Source: G963668185 sp963668185 (lineage in GTDB: Bacteria > Chloroflexota > Dehalococcoidia > Lucifugimonadales > G963668185). From it: 64,000 nt of DNA. Shown piece after piece: positions 9,777 to 18,327 of this stretch. The notes under the pieces are model-generated. The model ran no database searches, was not told the DNA's origin, and was given only the letters and a program-made list of their open reading frames with translations. Both the position numbers and the translations under genes were made by a program. The stretch's first letter is position 1; each line of letters starts with the position of its first letter. Where the stretch lies: assembly GCA_963668185.1 (NCBI GenBank), contig OY764162.1:2418001-2482000 (forward strand), in the 5' to 3' direction.

Positions 9777-10331
9777 CGGTCAGGCTTCCTTTGGTTCCGG
9801 CTGGCGCGGGGATGGCGGAAGTGGGCGCGGGCGGATGGATTCCCGCCTGCGGAGAGCTTTGCGTAACTCTGCGACGGTGCTTGCACAACGGCGCTCTTGC
9901 CCCATCTCAATCTTCCCCAGCAGACTGGGGAAGAGGCCGGAGGCCCCACCCAGGCCACCCCTGGATTCCCGGCCTGCGCGGGAATGTGTCGCGTTCTGTC
10001 ACATTCTGTAACTTTCCGTAGCTGGGGGGTGTTGGCTTTTGGGACGAAATGTGTATGAAATGTTGACTGGATGAGTCAAAATCGGCACTGAATGTTACAA
10101 AATGTGACAGTCTTTTCGTGGCTGCGAGGGCGGCCATGAGGGTCGGCCTCGCTACGTTTTGGGCGGACATGTCGTTGTTTTTGGTGTTCATGCGACGATT
10201 ATAGTACACTAGTTCGCTGGAGGCAAACGGACCGGGTAGGGTGTGCGTTGATGCTGTGCGGGCGTCGACTTATCATGTGCGGCGGGGGAGCGGGTTGCGG
10301 AATCAAGCAATAAGCAATCGAGGTAACTGAG
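9777..10331. other. Gene-free interval with repeat fragments and element E1
   Basis: No convincing gene. It holds an R3-like fragment at about 9834-9846, an R1 copy at 9899-9940, an R3 core at 9961-9985 and the E1 element described separately. An open frame of 100 residues on the minus strand reads straight through these repeats and is best treated as non-coding or as the decayed remnant of a small gene. The right end, about 10200-10331, should contain the promoter of the PIG-L gene. Confidence 0.6.
9986..10120. repeat. Degenerate element E1 (paired with E2 at 41475-41610)
   Basis: This segment of about 135 bp is a diverged homologue of 41475-41610. The left ends align as GTGTCgCgTTcTGTCaCA… versus GTGTCtCaTTtTGTCtCA…, continuing through CTTTyCGTA and CTGGGrGG. 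The right ends share GAATGwkACAAAA and CTTTTCG. Short TGTnACA-type motifs recur in both orientations inside it. Confidence 0.55.
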
Positions 10332-11024
10332 ATGACAGAAAGGCCGGAGAGGGTGCTGGTGGTGACGCCGCATCCCGACGACGCGGAGATCGGCTGCGGC
10401 GGCACGGTGGCGAAGTGGATTTCGGAGGGGTCGGAGGTCTTCTACGTGCTGTGCACGAACGGGGACAAGGGGACGAGCGACCCGGAGATGACGACCGACC
10501 GGCTGGCGGAGATACGGGAGCGGGAGCAGCAGGACGCCGCCGACTACCTGGGAGTGAGCGAGGTGGTGTACTTCGGGTACCCGGACGGCGGCCTGGAGGA
10601 CGACCACGACTTTCGGGGGCGGCTGGTGCGGGAGATTCGACGGCTGAAGCCGGACGTGCTGTTCACGACCGATCCGTACCGGCGTAGCTTCTACCTGCAC
10701 CGCGACCATCGGATGTGCGGGCAGGTCAGCATGGACGCGGTGTACCCGTACTCGCGGGACCGGCTCCACTACCCGGAGCACGAGCGTGAGGGGCTGGAGT
10801 CGCACAAGGTCGGCGACGTGTACTTCTGGGGGACGGAAGCGCCGGACGAGTTCATCGACATTTCAGACTTCATCGAGAACAAGGTGGAGGCGCTCAAGAA
10901 GCACGCGTCCCAGGTGTCGGGGGGCGACGTCGGGGACTTCCTGAGGGCGAACGCGCGCCGGATGGGAGAGCGGGCGGGGGTACCGTACGCGGAGGGGTTC
11001 CGGCGGGTGCGGCTGCGAAGATAG
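10332..11024 (+). CDS. PIG-L (LmbE) family deacetylase
   Basis: A 230-residue zinc-dependent N-acetylglucosaminyl deacetylase-like protein. The metal site PHPDDAEIGCGG lies at residues 14-25, and a later HRDH motif (residues about 118-121) supplies the third ligand. Family members deacetylate GlcNAc conjugates, including MshB and BshB in mycothiol and bacillithiol synthesis. A GAGGT Shine-Dalgarno precedes the ATG. It is followed after 5 nt by a PHP-type phosphatase, so the pair is an operon. With the MshA-like and MshD-like genes 5-6 kb away it makes three of the four mycothiol-type activities. Confidence 0.88.
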   Translation: MTERPERVLVVTPHPDDAEIGCGGTVAKWISEGSEVFYVLCTNGDKGTSDPEMTTDRLAEIREREQQDAADYLGVSEVVYFGYPDGGLEDDHDFRGRLVREIRRLKPDVLFTTDPYRRSFYLHRDHRMCGQVSMDAVYPYSRDRLHYPEHEREGLESHKVGDVYFWGTEAPDEFIDISDFIENKVEALKKHASQVSGGDVGDFLRANARRMGERAGVPYAEGFRRVRLRR

Positions 11025-11029
11025 GGGCG

Positions 11030-11755
11030 TTGTACGATCTGCACTGCCACTTCCTGCCGGGCGTCGATGACGGGGCGCGGTCGGTGGAGGAGACGGACGC
11101 GATGCTGCGGGACGCCGCCGAGAGCGGCACGCTGGCTGTGCTGGCGACGCCGCACCGGAAGGACGTGACCGAGGACTGGTCGGTGGGCCACCTGGAACGG
11201 CTGATGGAGGAGGCGCGGGAGCGACTGGCGGGCGCGGGCCTCGATCTGGAGATCTTCCTGGGGATGGAGAACCACCTCGCGCCGGATCTCGCAGGAGAGA
11301 TAGAGGCGGGACGCGCGCTGCCGATCAACGGGACGCGCTATATCCTCGTGGAGATGCCGTTCTTCGGGCGGCCGGACTGGATCGAGAGTTCTCTAGGCGC
11401 GGTCGTGTCGTTGGGGTACGTGCCGGTGCTGGCGCACCCGGAGCGGATCGAGGTTTTCCAACGGGACCCGGCGATGCTGGAGGACTTTCTGGGGCGCGGC
11501 ATGTTGAGCCAGATCACCGTGGGAAGCCTTGTCGGCCTGTACGGGCCTTCGGTGCGCGAGTTCACGGAGGGGCTGCTAAGGGACGGCATGGCGCACATGC
11601 TGGCGTCGGACGGGCACTCGGCGTCGGAAGGGGGGAGGCGGGCGGTGCTGGGGCCGGGCGTCGAGGCTGCGGCGCGCGTCGTGGGGGAGGCCACGGCGCT
11701 GCGGCTGGTGGTGGACGCGCCGCGCGCGGTGCTGCGGGGGGATGGGGTGGGGTGA
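11030..11755 (+). CDS. CpsB/CapC-type PHP-domain tyrosine phosphatase
   Basis: A 241-residue PHP-fold metallophosphatase. The motifs YDLHCHFLPGVDDGARS at the N-terminus, ATPH at about 40, LAHPER in the middle and ASDGHS near the C-terminus are the metal-binding elements of the CpsB/YwqE family, which dephosphorylates tyrosine kinases of capsule and exopolysaccharide export. The start is TTG at 11030, 5 nt after the stop codon of the PIG-L gene. No cognate BY-kinase is in the window, so the substrate is open. Confidence 0.85.
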   Translation: MYDLHCHFLPGVDDGARSVEETDAMLRDAAESGTLAVLATPHRKDVTEDWSVGHLERLMEEARERLAGAGLDLEIFLGMENHLAPDLAGEIEAGRALPINGTRYILVEMPFFGRPDWIESSLGAVVSLGYVPVLAHPERIEVFQRDPAMLEDFLGRGMLSQITVGSLVGLYGPSVREFTEGLLRDGMAHMLASDGHSASEGGRRAVLGPGVEAAARVVGEATALRLVVDAPRAVLRGDGVG

Positions 11756-11895
11756 GTCACTCTAGGATATCTAATGACTTCGAACGCTATCGGACTGGAC
11801 TCAGTCTTTTGCAGAGTGATTCAATTCGAATAACGACAGTTGTGTTCATGCCGAGGTTGTAGCAACCGGCAAGTCCTGCACTAGGAGACTAGAGT

Positions 11896-12291
11896 ATGAA
11901 GTCAACCTTGATGGCAACAATCTGCCTCGCGCTTGCGATGTGTGCGCTTGCTGTCGCCTGCGCCGACCCTGAGATAGGGCCGGTAGGTCCGGAGGGGCCA
12001 CAGGGACCGCCCGGTCCAGCAGGGGCGCAAGGGCCCGCGGGGCCACCAGGCCCGGCCGGCGACCAGAATGCTGTCCGTCCAGCGTATAACCCTGAGTTGT
12101 ACGATGATTGCCGCGATGCGTTCAGTTCAATCGACATGGCCACTCTACGTAGAATGTGGGCAGGTTCGGGAGATGCTGCCGACTTGGCGGAGTTAACAGA
12201 TAACGACGTGTACGGCATGCTCAAGTTGACCTGTCTAATGCTTGCAATGGGCGATGACACTCCATGGGGCGGTCTGTTGCCGCAAAACTGA
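11896..12291 (+). CDS. Collagen-like lipoprotein
   Basis: A 131-residue protein with a lipoprotein signal peptide ending LAVACADP (lipobox LAVAC, Cys at about 22). It is followed by about nine uninterrupted Gly-X-Y triplets starting GPVGPEGPQGPPGPAGA (residues about 29-55). The C-terminal domain (about 60-131) has cysteines in YDDCRDAF and KLTCLML. Bacterial collagen-like proteins form triple helices on the cell surface, so this should be an anchored trimeric stalk with a small head. The proline-rich triplets lie immediately after the anchor. The function of the head domain is unknown. Confidence 0.78.
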   Translation: MKSTLMATICLALAMCALAVACADPEIGPVGPEGPQGPPGPAGAQGPAGPPGPAGDQNAVRPAYNPELYDDCRDAFSSIDMATLRRMWAGSGDAADLAELTDNDVYGMLKLTCLMLAMGDDTPWGGLLPQN

Positions 12292-12423
12292 GAGGCCTGT
12301 GCCTTCCTGCCCTAGGGCCATGCGTCAACGCGTCTCTACTGAACGCGTACATCTACTTTGCGTGTGGGTGCTTATTCGGTATCATGCGCGCCCTACATCC
12401 CTTTGGTCAGGCGAGGCGGGAGT

Positions 12424-12927
12424 GTGAGTAAGCGCGATTGGCTCTTTGCATGCGGAGCGGTGACAGTGCTGATCCTCGTTGGGATTCTCTTTAGAACTGG
12501 ACAGGAAGCTGAACCAGACGAGCCACTTTTGGAGTCTAGGTCGGAGCCGATACCAACTGAGGACCCAACCGACTATGACTATGAGGAGTGGCAGGAATAC
12601 TTCAGCCTGCCTCAGGAGGAGAAGGCTTACATCTCCGGTGTGATGGAGGGAGACGAGTTGGGAGCCAATCGCGTTCCGTTAACGCGACGAGTGATTCAGG
12701 ATGCCATCCTCAAGTACGATGAAGAGCTAGTAATCGAGGCTGATGATATAAGGGCGGCATGCGAAGCCATATGGAGCTACGAAACGGGAGTCGAGATACC
12801 AGAGTTTGCTGCCAGTCTCGGGGTTAAGCGCGCCTACATCGCCGCTCTGTTGGTGAAGTATTCAGATGACGCCCCATACGCGGTGTATGATTTCTGCACC
12901 AGCGCTGGCGCTAAGTCTAACTACTAG
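12424..12927 (+). CDS. Hypothetical membrane-anchored protein
   Basis: A GTG start at 12424 with GGCGGGAG upstream gives 167 residues: a basic N-terminus, one transmembrane segment (LFACGAVTVLILVGILF, about 5-21), a Pro/Glu-rich acidic linker, and a soluble domain with the helical EFAASLGVKRAYIAALLVKY stretch. The longer frame from 12358 has no good ribosome site. No family recognised. It follows the collagen-like lipoprotein by 132 bp on the same strand, and the pair could be an envelope module. Codons look less GC-rich than those of the core genes. Confidence 0.6.
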   Translation: MSKRDWLFACGAVTVLILVGILFRTGQEAEPDEPLLESRSEPIPTEDPTDYDYEEWQEYFSLPQEEKAYISGVMEGDELGANRVPLTRRVIQDAILKYDEELVIEADDIRAACEAIWSYETGVEIPEFAASLGVKRAYIAALLVKYSDDAPYAVYDFCTSAGAKSNY

Positions 12928-12962
12928 TTTGAATGTACGAGCGGAGCAGGGGCAGTGATATG

Positions 12963-13421
12963 TTAGTCATTGCCAGGGCCTTCGGATGGTATCAGCCTTT
13001 CAAACTTCAGCCGTATGGTGCCTACTTTGTTACCACGGGCCGAGGAGTCCAAGTCTACAGTGAACCCTTTTGATTCGTAGAACTTCTTATTCGCCATCAC
13101 ATCGTCGACTTTGGATAGCCAACCAGTGATGCCTTTGTACTCACGTCTCTTGACCTCTGCAATGACGGTGTCCAAAAGGTATGAACCTACTCCACGTCCT
13201 TGATGCTCAGGAGGCACAAAGATATCTACCAGTTCGGCATACTTCGAGCGCACGACTTGGCCACACGTGACATAGTAGAGTTTGCAGTATATCTTAGCTC
13301 GTCTGCCACTTGGCAACGGGTAACCGTAGATATCTAAGAAAGTAGAGCTATTCGGATCTTCGAACCATTTTATGTCCCAAACTCCACCCTTCCTATCAGT
13401 CCAATGCCAAGTCTTGTTCAT
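12963..13421 (-). CDS. GNAT family N-acetyltransferase
   Basis: A 152-residue single-domain GNAT. The acetyl-CoA pyrophosphate loop is VPPEHQGRGVGSYLLDTV (about 69-86), followed by ANKKFYESKGF, the usual motif B. The substrate is unknown. The gene is convergent with the preceding membrane-protein gene and stands next to a repeat island. Its base composition is visibly lower in GC than neighbouring core genes, which hints at recent acquisition. Confidence 0.8.
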   Translation of the reverse strand: MNKTWHWTDRKGGVWDIKWFEDPNSSTFLDIYGYPLPSGRRAKIYCKLYYVTCGQVVRSKYAELVDIFVPPEHQGRGVGSYLLDTVIAEVKRREYKGITGWLSKVDDVMANKKFYESKGFTVDLDSSARGNKVGTIRLKFERLIPSEGPGND

Positions 13422-14190
13422 GCGTTGTCCCAGGTGGAGAATTTACTTGAGCGCTCAAACATCATACCAGATTCATAGAACATGCATCCACCGTGCCTGC
13501 CGCGCATTCGGCCAGAGCCGTACGTTGGTGGAGTGCGGGGCGTCTTGGGTTCCTCGGGGGACTCGGAACGACAGTGTGCGGAGCGCGCGGAGGCCCTTCG
13601 ACGAGCTCAGGGCGAACGTGGTGGGGTGTGGCGAGGGAATGTTACACAGGGGTCGGCCTGTGTTATGTGGTGGGCGGCGTTGCGTTACATCGTGGGTGGG
13701 CTAGGGTTACGTGGTATCGTTCCGTTAGGAGCAAAGGCGACGGTGTTTGCTGGCGAGGCGTCCCCACCCCCTAGATTCCGGCTACCCCCGGTTCCCGCTG
13801 GCGCGGAAATGCCGGAATGACGGTGTGAGAGGCGTGTGGCGAGGGAATGTTACACAGGGGCCGGCCTGTGTTATGTGGTGGGCGGCGTTGCGTTACATCG
13901 TGGGTAGGCTAGGGTTACGGGGTATCGTTCCGACTGTCATTCCGATCGAGTGGAGCGAGAGAGGAATCCAAGGCCTCCGGCATGTGGTCAACGCGTGTCC
14001 ACGGGGGCGGGCCGCGCGTATGGCCATGGCCGTATGTTTGGTGGAGTGCGGGGCGTTTTGGGTTCCTCGGCGGACTCGGAACGACAGTGTGAGGGGCGCG
14101 GGGCTGGCTTAGCGCGGCCCTTCGACAGGCTCAGGGCGAACGGGATAGCGGGCCAATGCCCGCCGTGCAAGTGAGTTAGGTGAAGGTCAA
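13422..14190. repeat. Gene-free repeat island
   Basis: No gene is supported here. It contains two copies of a 99-bp direct repeat (13626-13724 and 13834-13932, differing at only a few positions), each starting GTGTGGCGAGGGAATGTTAC and containing the inverted pair ACACAGG/CCTGTGT. It also holds two R4 copies (about 13522-13578 and 14038-14096; core GTTCCTCGGGGGACTCGGAA), R2 copies near 13592 and 14118, and an R3 copy at 13777-13815. Open frames across it are translations of the repeats. Confidence 0.8.
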
Positions 14191-14958
14191 TTGCAATCGA
14201 TTGCTAGAGATGAGTTGATCCAGGCCTGGCTGGAGGAAGAGGAGCGCCCGTTTACCGGGTGGGACTTTTCTTATCTCGACGGTCGGATGATTCAAGACGC
14301 GGAGCCGTGGTCGTACTTGGAGCGCGCCGCTGAGTTGATGAGACGCTCGTCATCGGTTCTCGACATGGATACGGGAGGCGGGGAGAAGCTGCTGAGCCTG
14401 CGTGAGCACTGGCCGGCGAGAGTGGTTGCTACTGAGGACTATCCTCCTAACTTCAGGCTGGCGACTGAGCGGCTATCGGCCATGGGCGCAGATGTCTTGA
14501 AAGTGGCCGTATCCAACACGGCGACTATGCCGTTCGGCGACGGCGAGTTCGACCTGGCGCTGAACCGACACGCCGCGTTCAATTCGTCAGAGGTGTCACG
14601 GATACTCTCGAAGGGCGGCTCGTTCCTGACTCAGCAGGTCCATGGGATGTGGGCTTGGGACCTGTTAGCAGCCTTCGATGTCGTGCCTCAGTGGCCTGAC
14701 GCCACGCCGGAGCTATACGTGCCTCTGTTGGAAGCGGTAGGTATGACTGTTGAGGCAGTTGAGGAGTGGGAGGGCAATCTGTCGTTCGCCGATGTGGGGG
14801 CAATCGTCTATTACCTCAAGGCCGTTCCGTGGGAGGTGCCGGGCTTTGCGGTTGAGAGCCATCTGCGGTACCTGCTCGCCCTGCAGGAGAGGATGGAAGC
14901 AGGTGAAGGGCTGGAATTCTATGCTGCTAAGTATCTCATCGAGGCGCGCAGGGGCTAG
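14191..14958 (+). CDS. Class I SAM-dependent methyltransferase
   Basis: A 255-residue Rossmann-fold methyltransferase. Motif I is degenerate but recognisable as SSVLDMDTGGGEKLLSL (about 53-69). Acidic residues after strand 2 (VVATEDYPPN) would bind the SAM ribose, and the motif GDGEFDLALNRHAAF follows. The substrate is unknown; small-molecule methyltransferases of the ubiE-like group look similar. The start is TTG 14191, just after the repeat island, with a weak GGTGAAGG upstream; the true start could lie slightly downstream. Confidence 0.72.
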   Translation: MQSIARDELIQAWLEEEERPFTGWDFSYLDGRMIQDAEPWSYLERAAELMRRSSSVLDMDTGGGEKLLSLREHWPARVVATEDYPPNFRLATERLSAMGADVLKVAVSNTATMPFGDGEFDLALNRHAAFNSSEVSRILSKGGSFLTQQVHGMWAWDLLAAFDVVPQWPDATPELYVPLLEAVGMTVEAVEEWEGNLSFADVGAIVYYLKAVPWEVPGFAVESHLRYLLALQERMEAGEGLEFYAAKYLIEARRG

Positions 14959-14983
14959 GGCGCCCTGCTAACCTGCACGCACG

Positions 14984-15202
14984 ATGCCGAGGCGAGGCAA
15001 GGACATATGGGAGGAGTCGTTCACCTGGATCCTCCTCGCGATGATTCCTGTGTTCGTGGCCGTGGTATGGTCGTTTCAGTATGTGCTTGCTTGGTTCAGG
15101 TCTCAGCCTGCGTGGGTTCAGGTGATCGAGGTCCTTGGGGTGGCTGCCATCGTTGCTGGTGCGGTCACGCTGTACTTGAGAAGCAGAAAACGCTATGGCT
15201 GA
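14984..15202 (+). CDS. Small two-helix membrane protein
   Basis: This 72-residue protein has a charged N-terminus (MPRRGKDIWEES), two hydrophobic helices (about 12-36 and 43-65) and a basic tail RSRKRYG. It starts 25 bp after the methyltransferase stop codon and is probably cotranscribed. No family recognised. The coding case rests on the clean amphipathic layout and gene spacing. Confidence 0.5.
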   Translation: MPRRGKDIWEESFTWILLAMIPVFVAVVWSFQYVLAWFRSQPAWVQVIEVLGVAAIVAGAVTLYLRSRKRYG

Positions 15203-15234
15203 CACTGATGAGTGCGGCGACAGGGTACGCATTC

Positions 15235-15341
15235 GGCCATGGTCGTACGTTGGTGGAGTGCGTGGCGTTTTAGGTTCCTCGGGGGACTCGGAACGACAGT
15301 GTGAGAGGTGCGCGGCCCTTCGACGGGCTCAGGGCAAACGG
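15235..15341. repeat. R4 plus R2 repeat pair
   Basis: A copy of the compound unit GTACGTTGGTGGAGTGCG… followed by the R4 core GTTCCTCGGGGGACTCGGAA and an R2 copy (CCCTTCGACGGGCTCAGGGC). The same order occurs at 13512-13612 and 14030-14142, so the whole R4-R2 block of about 100 bp is repeated three times within 1.8 kb. Confidence 0.8.
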
Positions 15342-16036
15342 GGTGGGTAGTTACGTTGCAGGTTTGGGGTTTTGGGGAGGTGTTTGGTTACGGTGCTCCA
15401 GATGGCGTTGCTGACGGCTTGGGGGGGTTGGGAGGCGTCGATGATGTGCCAGCGGTTGGGTTCGGCGCGGGCTAGCTCGCGGTAGCCTTCGTGGACGCGG
15501 TTGTGGAAGTCGAGGGACTCTTCTTCGAGGCGGAAGCCTTCGGTTGCCCGGCTTGACGGGTGGGTTGCGGCGTCGGAGTCGAGGGCGAAGCTGAGTTGCG
15601 TTCTGCCGATGCGCTCCAGGGCTTTGGCCGGCGGGCAGTCGAGCAGGATCGTGAGGTCGGGGAGAACGTTGCCCACGGTTAGCTCGTTCACGGCGTCCAC
15701 CAGCTTGCGGTCAAGGCCTCTGCCGAAGCCCTGGTAGGCCCTCGTGGAGTCGACGTACCTGTCTGCGACGATGATTGCGCCCGGCTTTTCGAGGAACGGG
15801 ACGAGCACGGAGTTTACGAGGTCCGCGCGGGCGGCGGCGAACAGGAACAGCTCGGATCTTGCGTTCAGCGGGTGGTTCGTGCCCTTGAGCCACAGGCGCA
15901 GGTACTCGGCGAGGGGAGTTGTGCCGGGTTCCTGCACGAGCTTGACGTGATGGCCGGCTTCTTTGAGCCTGCGGTGGAGCAGTTGGGCCTGGGTGGTCTT
16001 GCCCGTGCCTTCGCCTCCTTCGAGGGATACGAACAA
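15329..16036 (-). CDS. tmk: Thymidylate kinase
   Basis: dTMP kinase, making dTDP for DNA synthesis. From TTG 16036 the protein begins (M)FVSLEGGEGTGKTTQAQLL, exactly where family members begin, with the P-loop GGEGTGKTT and the DRY motif VADRYVDSTRAYQGFGRG. The frame extends to an ATG at 16090, but those 18 residues (MHNRHSSEGRNPEAG…) are a translation of repeat R3. AGGA lies 10 nt before the TTG. An insertion-like region (about 155-180, LDSDAATHPSSRATEGFRLEEE) is in the lid, a common place for length variation. Confidence 0.93.
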   Translation of the reverse strand: MFVSLEGGEGTGKTTQAQLLHRRLKEAGHHVKLVQEPGTTPLAEYLRLWLKGTNHPLNARSELFLFAAARADLVNSVLVPFLEKPGAIIVADRYVDSTRAYQGFGRGLDRKLVDAVNELTVGNVLPDLTILLDCPPAKALERIGRTQLSFALDSDAATHPSSRATEGFRLEEESLDFHNRVHEGYRELARAEPNRWHIIDASQPPQAVSNAIWSTVTKHLPKTPNLQRNYPPRLP

Positions 16037-16045
16037 GTTGCCAAT

Positions 16046-16105
16046 TCCTGCTTCTGGATTCCGGCCTTCGCTGGAATGACGGTTATGCAAAGGTCTCAGT
16101 TGCGT
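16046..16105. repeat. R3 repeat, extended 57-bp form
   Basis: The core ATTCCGGCCTTCGCTGGAAT is a palindrome. The similarity extends on both sides (TGCnTCTGG before, GACGGnTATGCAAAGGTCTC after) to the copy at 40609-40665, giving a near-identical unit of about 57 bp at two distant loci, each just upstream of a minus-strand gene. Confidence 0.8.
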
Positions 16106-16112
16106 CGTTCTC

Positions 16113-17684
16113 TTAGCCGCGGCTGAAGACGACGCGCCGGTGGGGGTCCCGGCCCGTGCTGCTGGAGACGAGGCCGTACCTGCCGGCGATCTTGTGCTGG
16201 AGGCGGCGCACGTAAGAGCCGCGCGGCGCGAGGCTAACGACGGACTCGCCGCCCTCGACGCGCGATGCTGCGTCCTCGGCCTCGTTCAGCGCCTCGGCGA
16301 GGCCGTGCCTCGGATCGCCCGTGCTACCGTTGTTGCGCGTGACGGCCTTCATGAACTGTTCGATCTGGACGAGGGTGTTCTTGCGGAGCACGTAAACGGG
16401 CTTGCCCCTGCTCTCCGCCCTGCGGAGGGCGTCCGTGCGGCGGCGGAAGTAGTTCTTGATCGTGAGCACGAGGTCGGCGTGATCGAGGTTGTCCACCAAC
16501 TGCACGGGAGCCCGCGTGCTGCGGATCGCCTGCTCCAGCTTGCCCTTGTTCACGCCGTAAGGGAGTATTCGGGTGAGCAGGACGGGAGTCTCCGGCGGCA
16601 GATCCGGCTCCGGGTCGATTCGAGGTTCTTCTGCCGACCGCGCTCTCCTGATGCCGTTCTGCGACGGGACTTCCGGCTCCGGCGCAACGACGCGCTTGTG
16701 GACGCTGCCTTCGTCGTCCAGGATGCGCTCCTCGGTCTTGACGCGGTAGCCTCGCAACATGCGGTCAACTACGTCTCCGACGTCGGGGTGCACGGTGACC
16801 TGGTTCCAGCCGCGAATCTCCACGAGTATGTCGAACGTGGGGGGCGCGCGGCGCTCCTGCACCGTCTTCTGCGTCTTGCGGCGCCTGGCCTCGATGTCTC
16901 CGAGGGTGACCGACTCGATGCCGCCGATGAGGTCCGACAGCGTGGGGTTGAGTATCAGGTTTTCGAGGGAGTTGCCGTGCGCGGTCGCGACGAGTTGCAC
17001 GCCGCGCTCGGCGATCGTTCTCGCGGCCATTGCCTCAAGCTCCGTGCCTATCTCATCGACGATGATTACTTCGGGCATGTGGTTTTCGACGGCCTCGATC
17101 ATGACGGCGTGCTGGAGGGACGGGTCGCGCACCTGCATGCGGCGGGCGTGGCCGATGCCCGGGTGGGGGATGTCGCCGTCGCCTGCGATCTCGTTCGAGG
17201 TGTCGACGACGATGACGCGCTTGCCGGCGTCGTCCGCGAGGACCCTGGCGACCTCGCGGAGCATGGTGGTCTTGCCGACGCCCGGCCTGCCGAGCAGGAG
17301 GACGTTGCGGCCGCTCATCACGAGGTCGTCGACGATCTTGATTGCGCCGTACACGGCGCGGCCCGCCCGGAGCGTCAGCCCTATGATGCGGCCGCTCCGG
17401 TTGCGAATGGCGGAGATGCGGTGGAGCGTGCGCTCTATGCCCGCGCGGTTGTCGCCGCCGAACTCGCCGACGCGGGCAACGGCGTAGTCGATGTCGTCCA
17501 GCGTTACCTCGTCGGGCGAAATCTCGTGGGTCCTGGCGAGGTAGCGGGCCTCGGGCGGGCGGCCAAGATCGAGGACTATCTCAAGAAGCTGGCCGAGATC
17601 CTGGCCGGAGTCCAAGCCGCTCCTGATGTGTTGAGGAAGCAGATCGACCAGAAGGTGTATGTCTTGTTCTGTCAGTTCCTGCAT
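16113..17684 (-). CDS. R3H domain AAA ATPase (Ycf45/SpoIIIAA-like)
   Basis: A 523-residue protein with an N-terminal secretion-ATPase-like P-loop domain: Walker A LGRPGVGKTT at 131-140 and Walker B VIIVDEIGTE at about 206-215. A charged linker (about 320-370) follows, then a C-terminal region ending in an R3H-like nucleic-acid-binding motif (RRLQHKIAGRYGL…GRDPHRRVVF). This architecture matches the Ycf45 family of cyanobacteria, plastids and Chloroflexota. The biological role is unknown; binding of single-stranded nucleic acid is inferred from the R3H domain. Only 3 bp separate it from the upstream pdxT, so it is in the pdxST operon. Confidence 0.85.
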   Translation of the reverse strand: MQELTEQDIHLLVDLLPQHIRSGLDSGQDLGQLLEIVLDLGRPPEARYLARTHEISPDEVTLDDIDYAVARVGEFGGDNRAGIERTLHRISAIRNRSGRIIGLTLRAGRAVYGAIKIVDDLVMSGRNVLLLGRPGVGKTTMLREVARVLADDAGKRVIVVDTSNEIAGDGDIPHPGIGHARRMQVRDPSLQHAVMIEAVENHMPEVIIVDEIGTELEAMAARTIAERGVQLVATAHGNSLENLILNPTLSDLIGGIESVTLGDIEARRRKTQKTVQERRAPPTFDILVEIRGWNQVTVHPDVGDVVDRMLRGYRVKTEERILDDEGSVHKRVVAPEPEVPSQNGIRRARSAEEPRIDPEPDLPPETPVLLTRILPYGVNKGKLEQAIRSTRAPVQLVDNLDHADLVLTIKNYFRRRTDALRRAESRGKPVYVLRKNTLVQIEQFMKAVTRNNGSTGDPRHGLAEALNEAEDAASRVEGGESVVSLAPRGSYVRRLQHKIAGRYGLVSSSTGRDPHRRVVFSRG

Positions 17685-17687
17685 CTG

Positions 17688-18326
17688 CTATGAGCTGGTT
17701 GGGTTACTGCCGCTCCCCGCCGCCGCGCTCGGCTGCGCTCCGCGCCCAATGGCCTCCTCTACGATCTCGGCGAAGTACCTGTGCACGCGGCCATCCTGCG
17801 TGAGTTCCGGGTGGAAGGATGTGGCGAGCATGTTGTCTTGGCGGACGGCGACGGGCCTCCCGTCCGGCAGCCTGGCTATGACGTGGACGCCCTCCCCGAC
17901 GGCGTTGACGACGGGCGCGCGGATGAAGACGCAGGTGAACGAGCCGCCCTCCACGCCCTCGATGTCGAGATCGGTCTCGAAGCTGTCGATCTGGCGACCG
18001 AAGGCGTTGCGGCTCACCTGGATGTTCATGAGCTTCAGCGGGTCCGGCCTGTGATCGGTAAGCTCTTTGGCGATGACGATCATGCCCGCGCACGTGCCGT
18101 AGATCGGGAAGCCGGACTCGGCTTTGTCCTTGAGCGTGTCGCGAAAGCCGTAGATGTCTATCAACTGGACGATCGTGGTGCTCTCGCCGCCGGGGATGAT
18201 CAGCCCGTCGACGTCGTCCAACTGGTCGGGCAGGCGAATCTCGCTGTGCTCGATGCCCAGCCGATCAAGCGCGCGCTGGTGCTCCAGGACGTCGCCCTGT
18301 ATGGCGAGGATGCCGATTACCGGCAA
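17688..18326 (-). CDS. pdxT: Pyridoxal 5'-phosphate synthase glutaminase subunit PdxT
   Basis: This 212-residue class I glutaminase feeds ammonia to PdxS. The catalytic triad is Cys79 in GTCAGM, His172 and Glu174 in SFHPELT, and the oxyanion motif IIPGGESTT is at 43-51. The C-terminus carries a low-complexity tail of about 15 residues (Ala/Gly/Ser-rich) beyond the usual end. The start is 1 nt after the pdxS stop codon, so the subunits are translationally coupled. Confidence 0.97.
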   Translation of the reverse strand: MPVIGILAIQGDVLEHQRALDRLGIEHSEIRLPDQLDDVDGLIIPGGESTTIVQLIDIYGFRDTLKDKAESGFPIYGTCAGMIVIAKELTDHRPDPLKLMNIQVSRNAFGRQIDSFETDLDIEGVEGGSFTCVFIRAPVVNAVGEGVHVIARLPDGRPVAVRQDNMLATSFHPELTQDGRVHRYFAEIVEEAIGRGAQPSAAAGSGSNPTSS

Positions 18327-18327
18327 G

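Noticed and set aside
9907..10209. A 100-residue minus-strand gene
   Set aside because: The frame is mostly translated R1/R3 repeat and the E1 element, without conserved composition; kept only as a repeat-element observation.
13622..13932. Possible CRISPR array from the regularly spaced repeats
   Set aside because: Only two 99-bp copies, with long, non-unique interior sequence and no cas genes; they are dispersed repeats.
16140..17693. A 517-codon plus-strand frame
   Set aside because: Antisense shadow of the R3H ATPase gene, with no recognisable domain.
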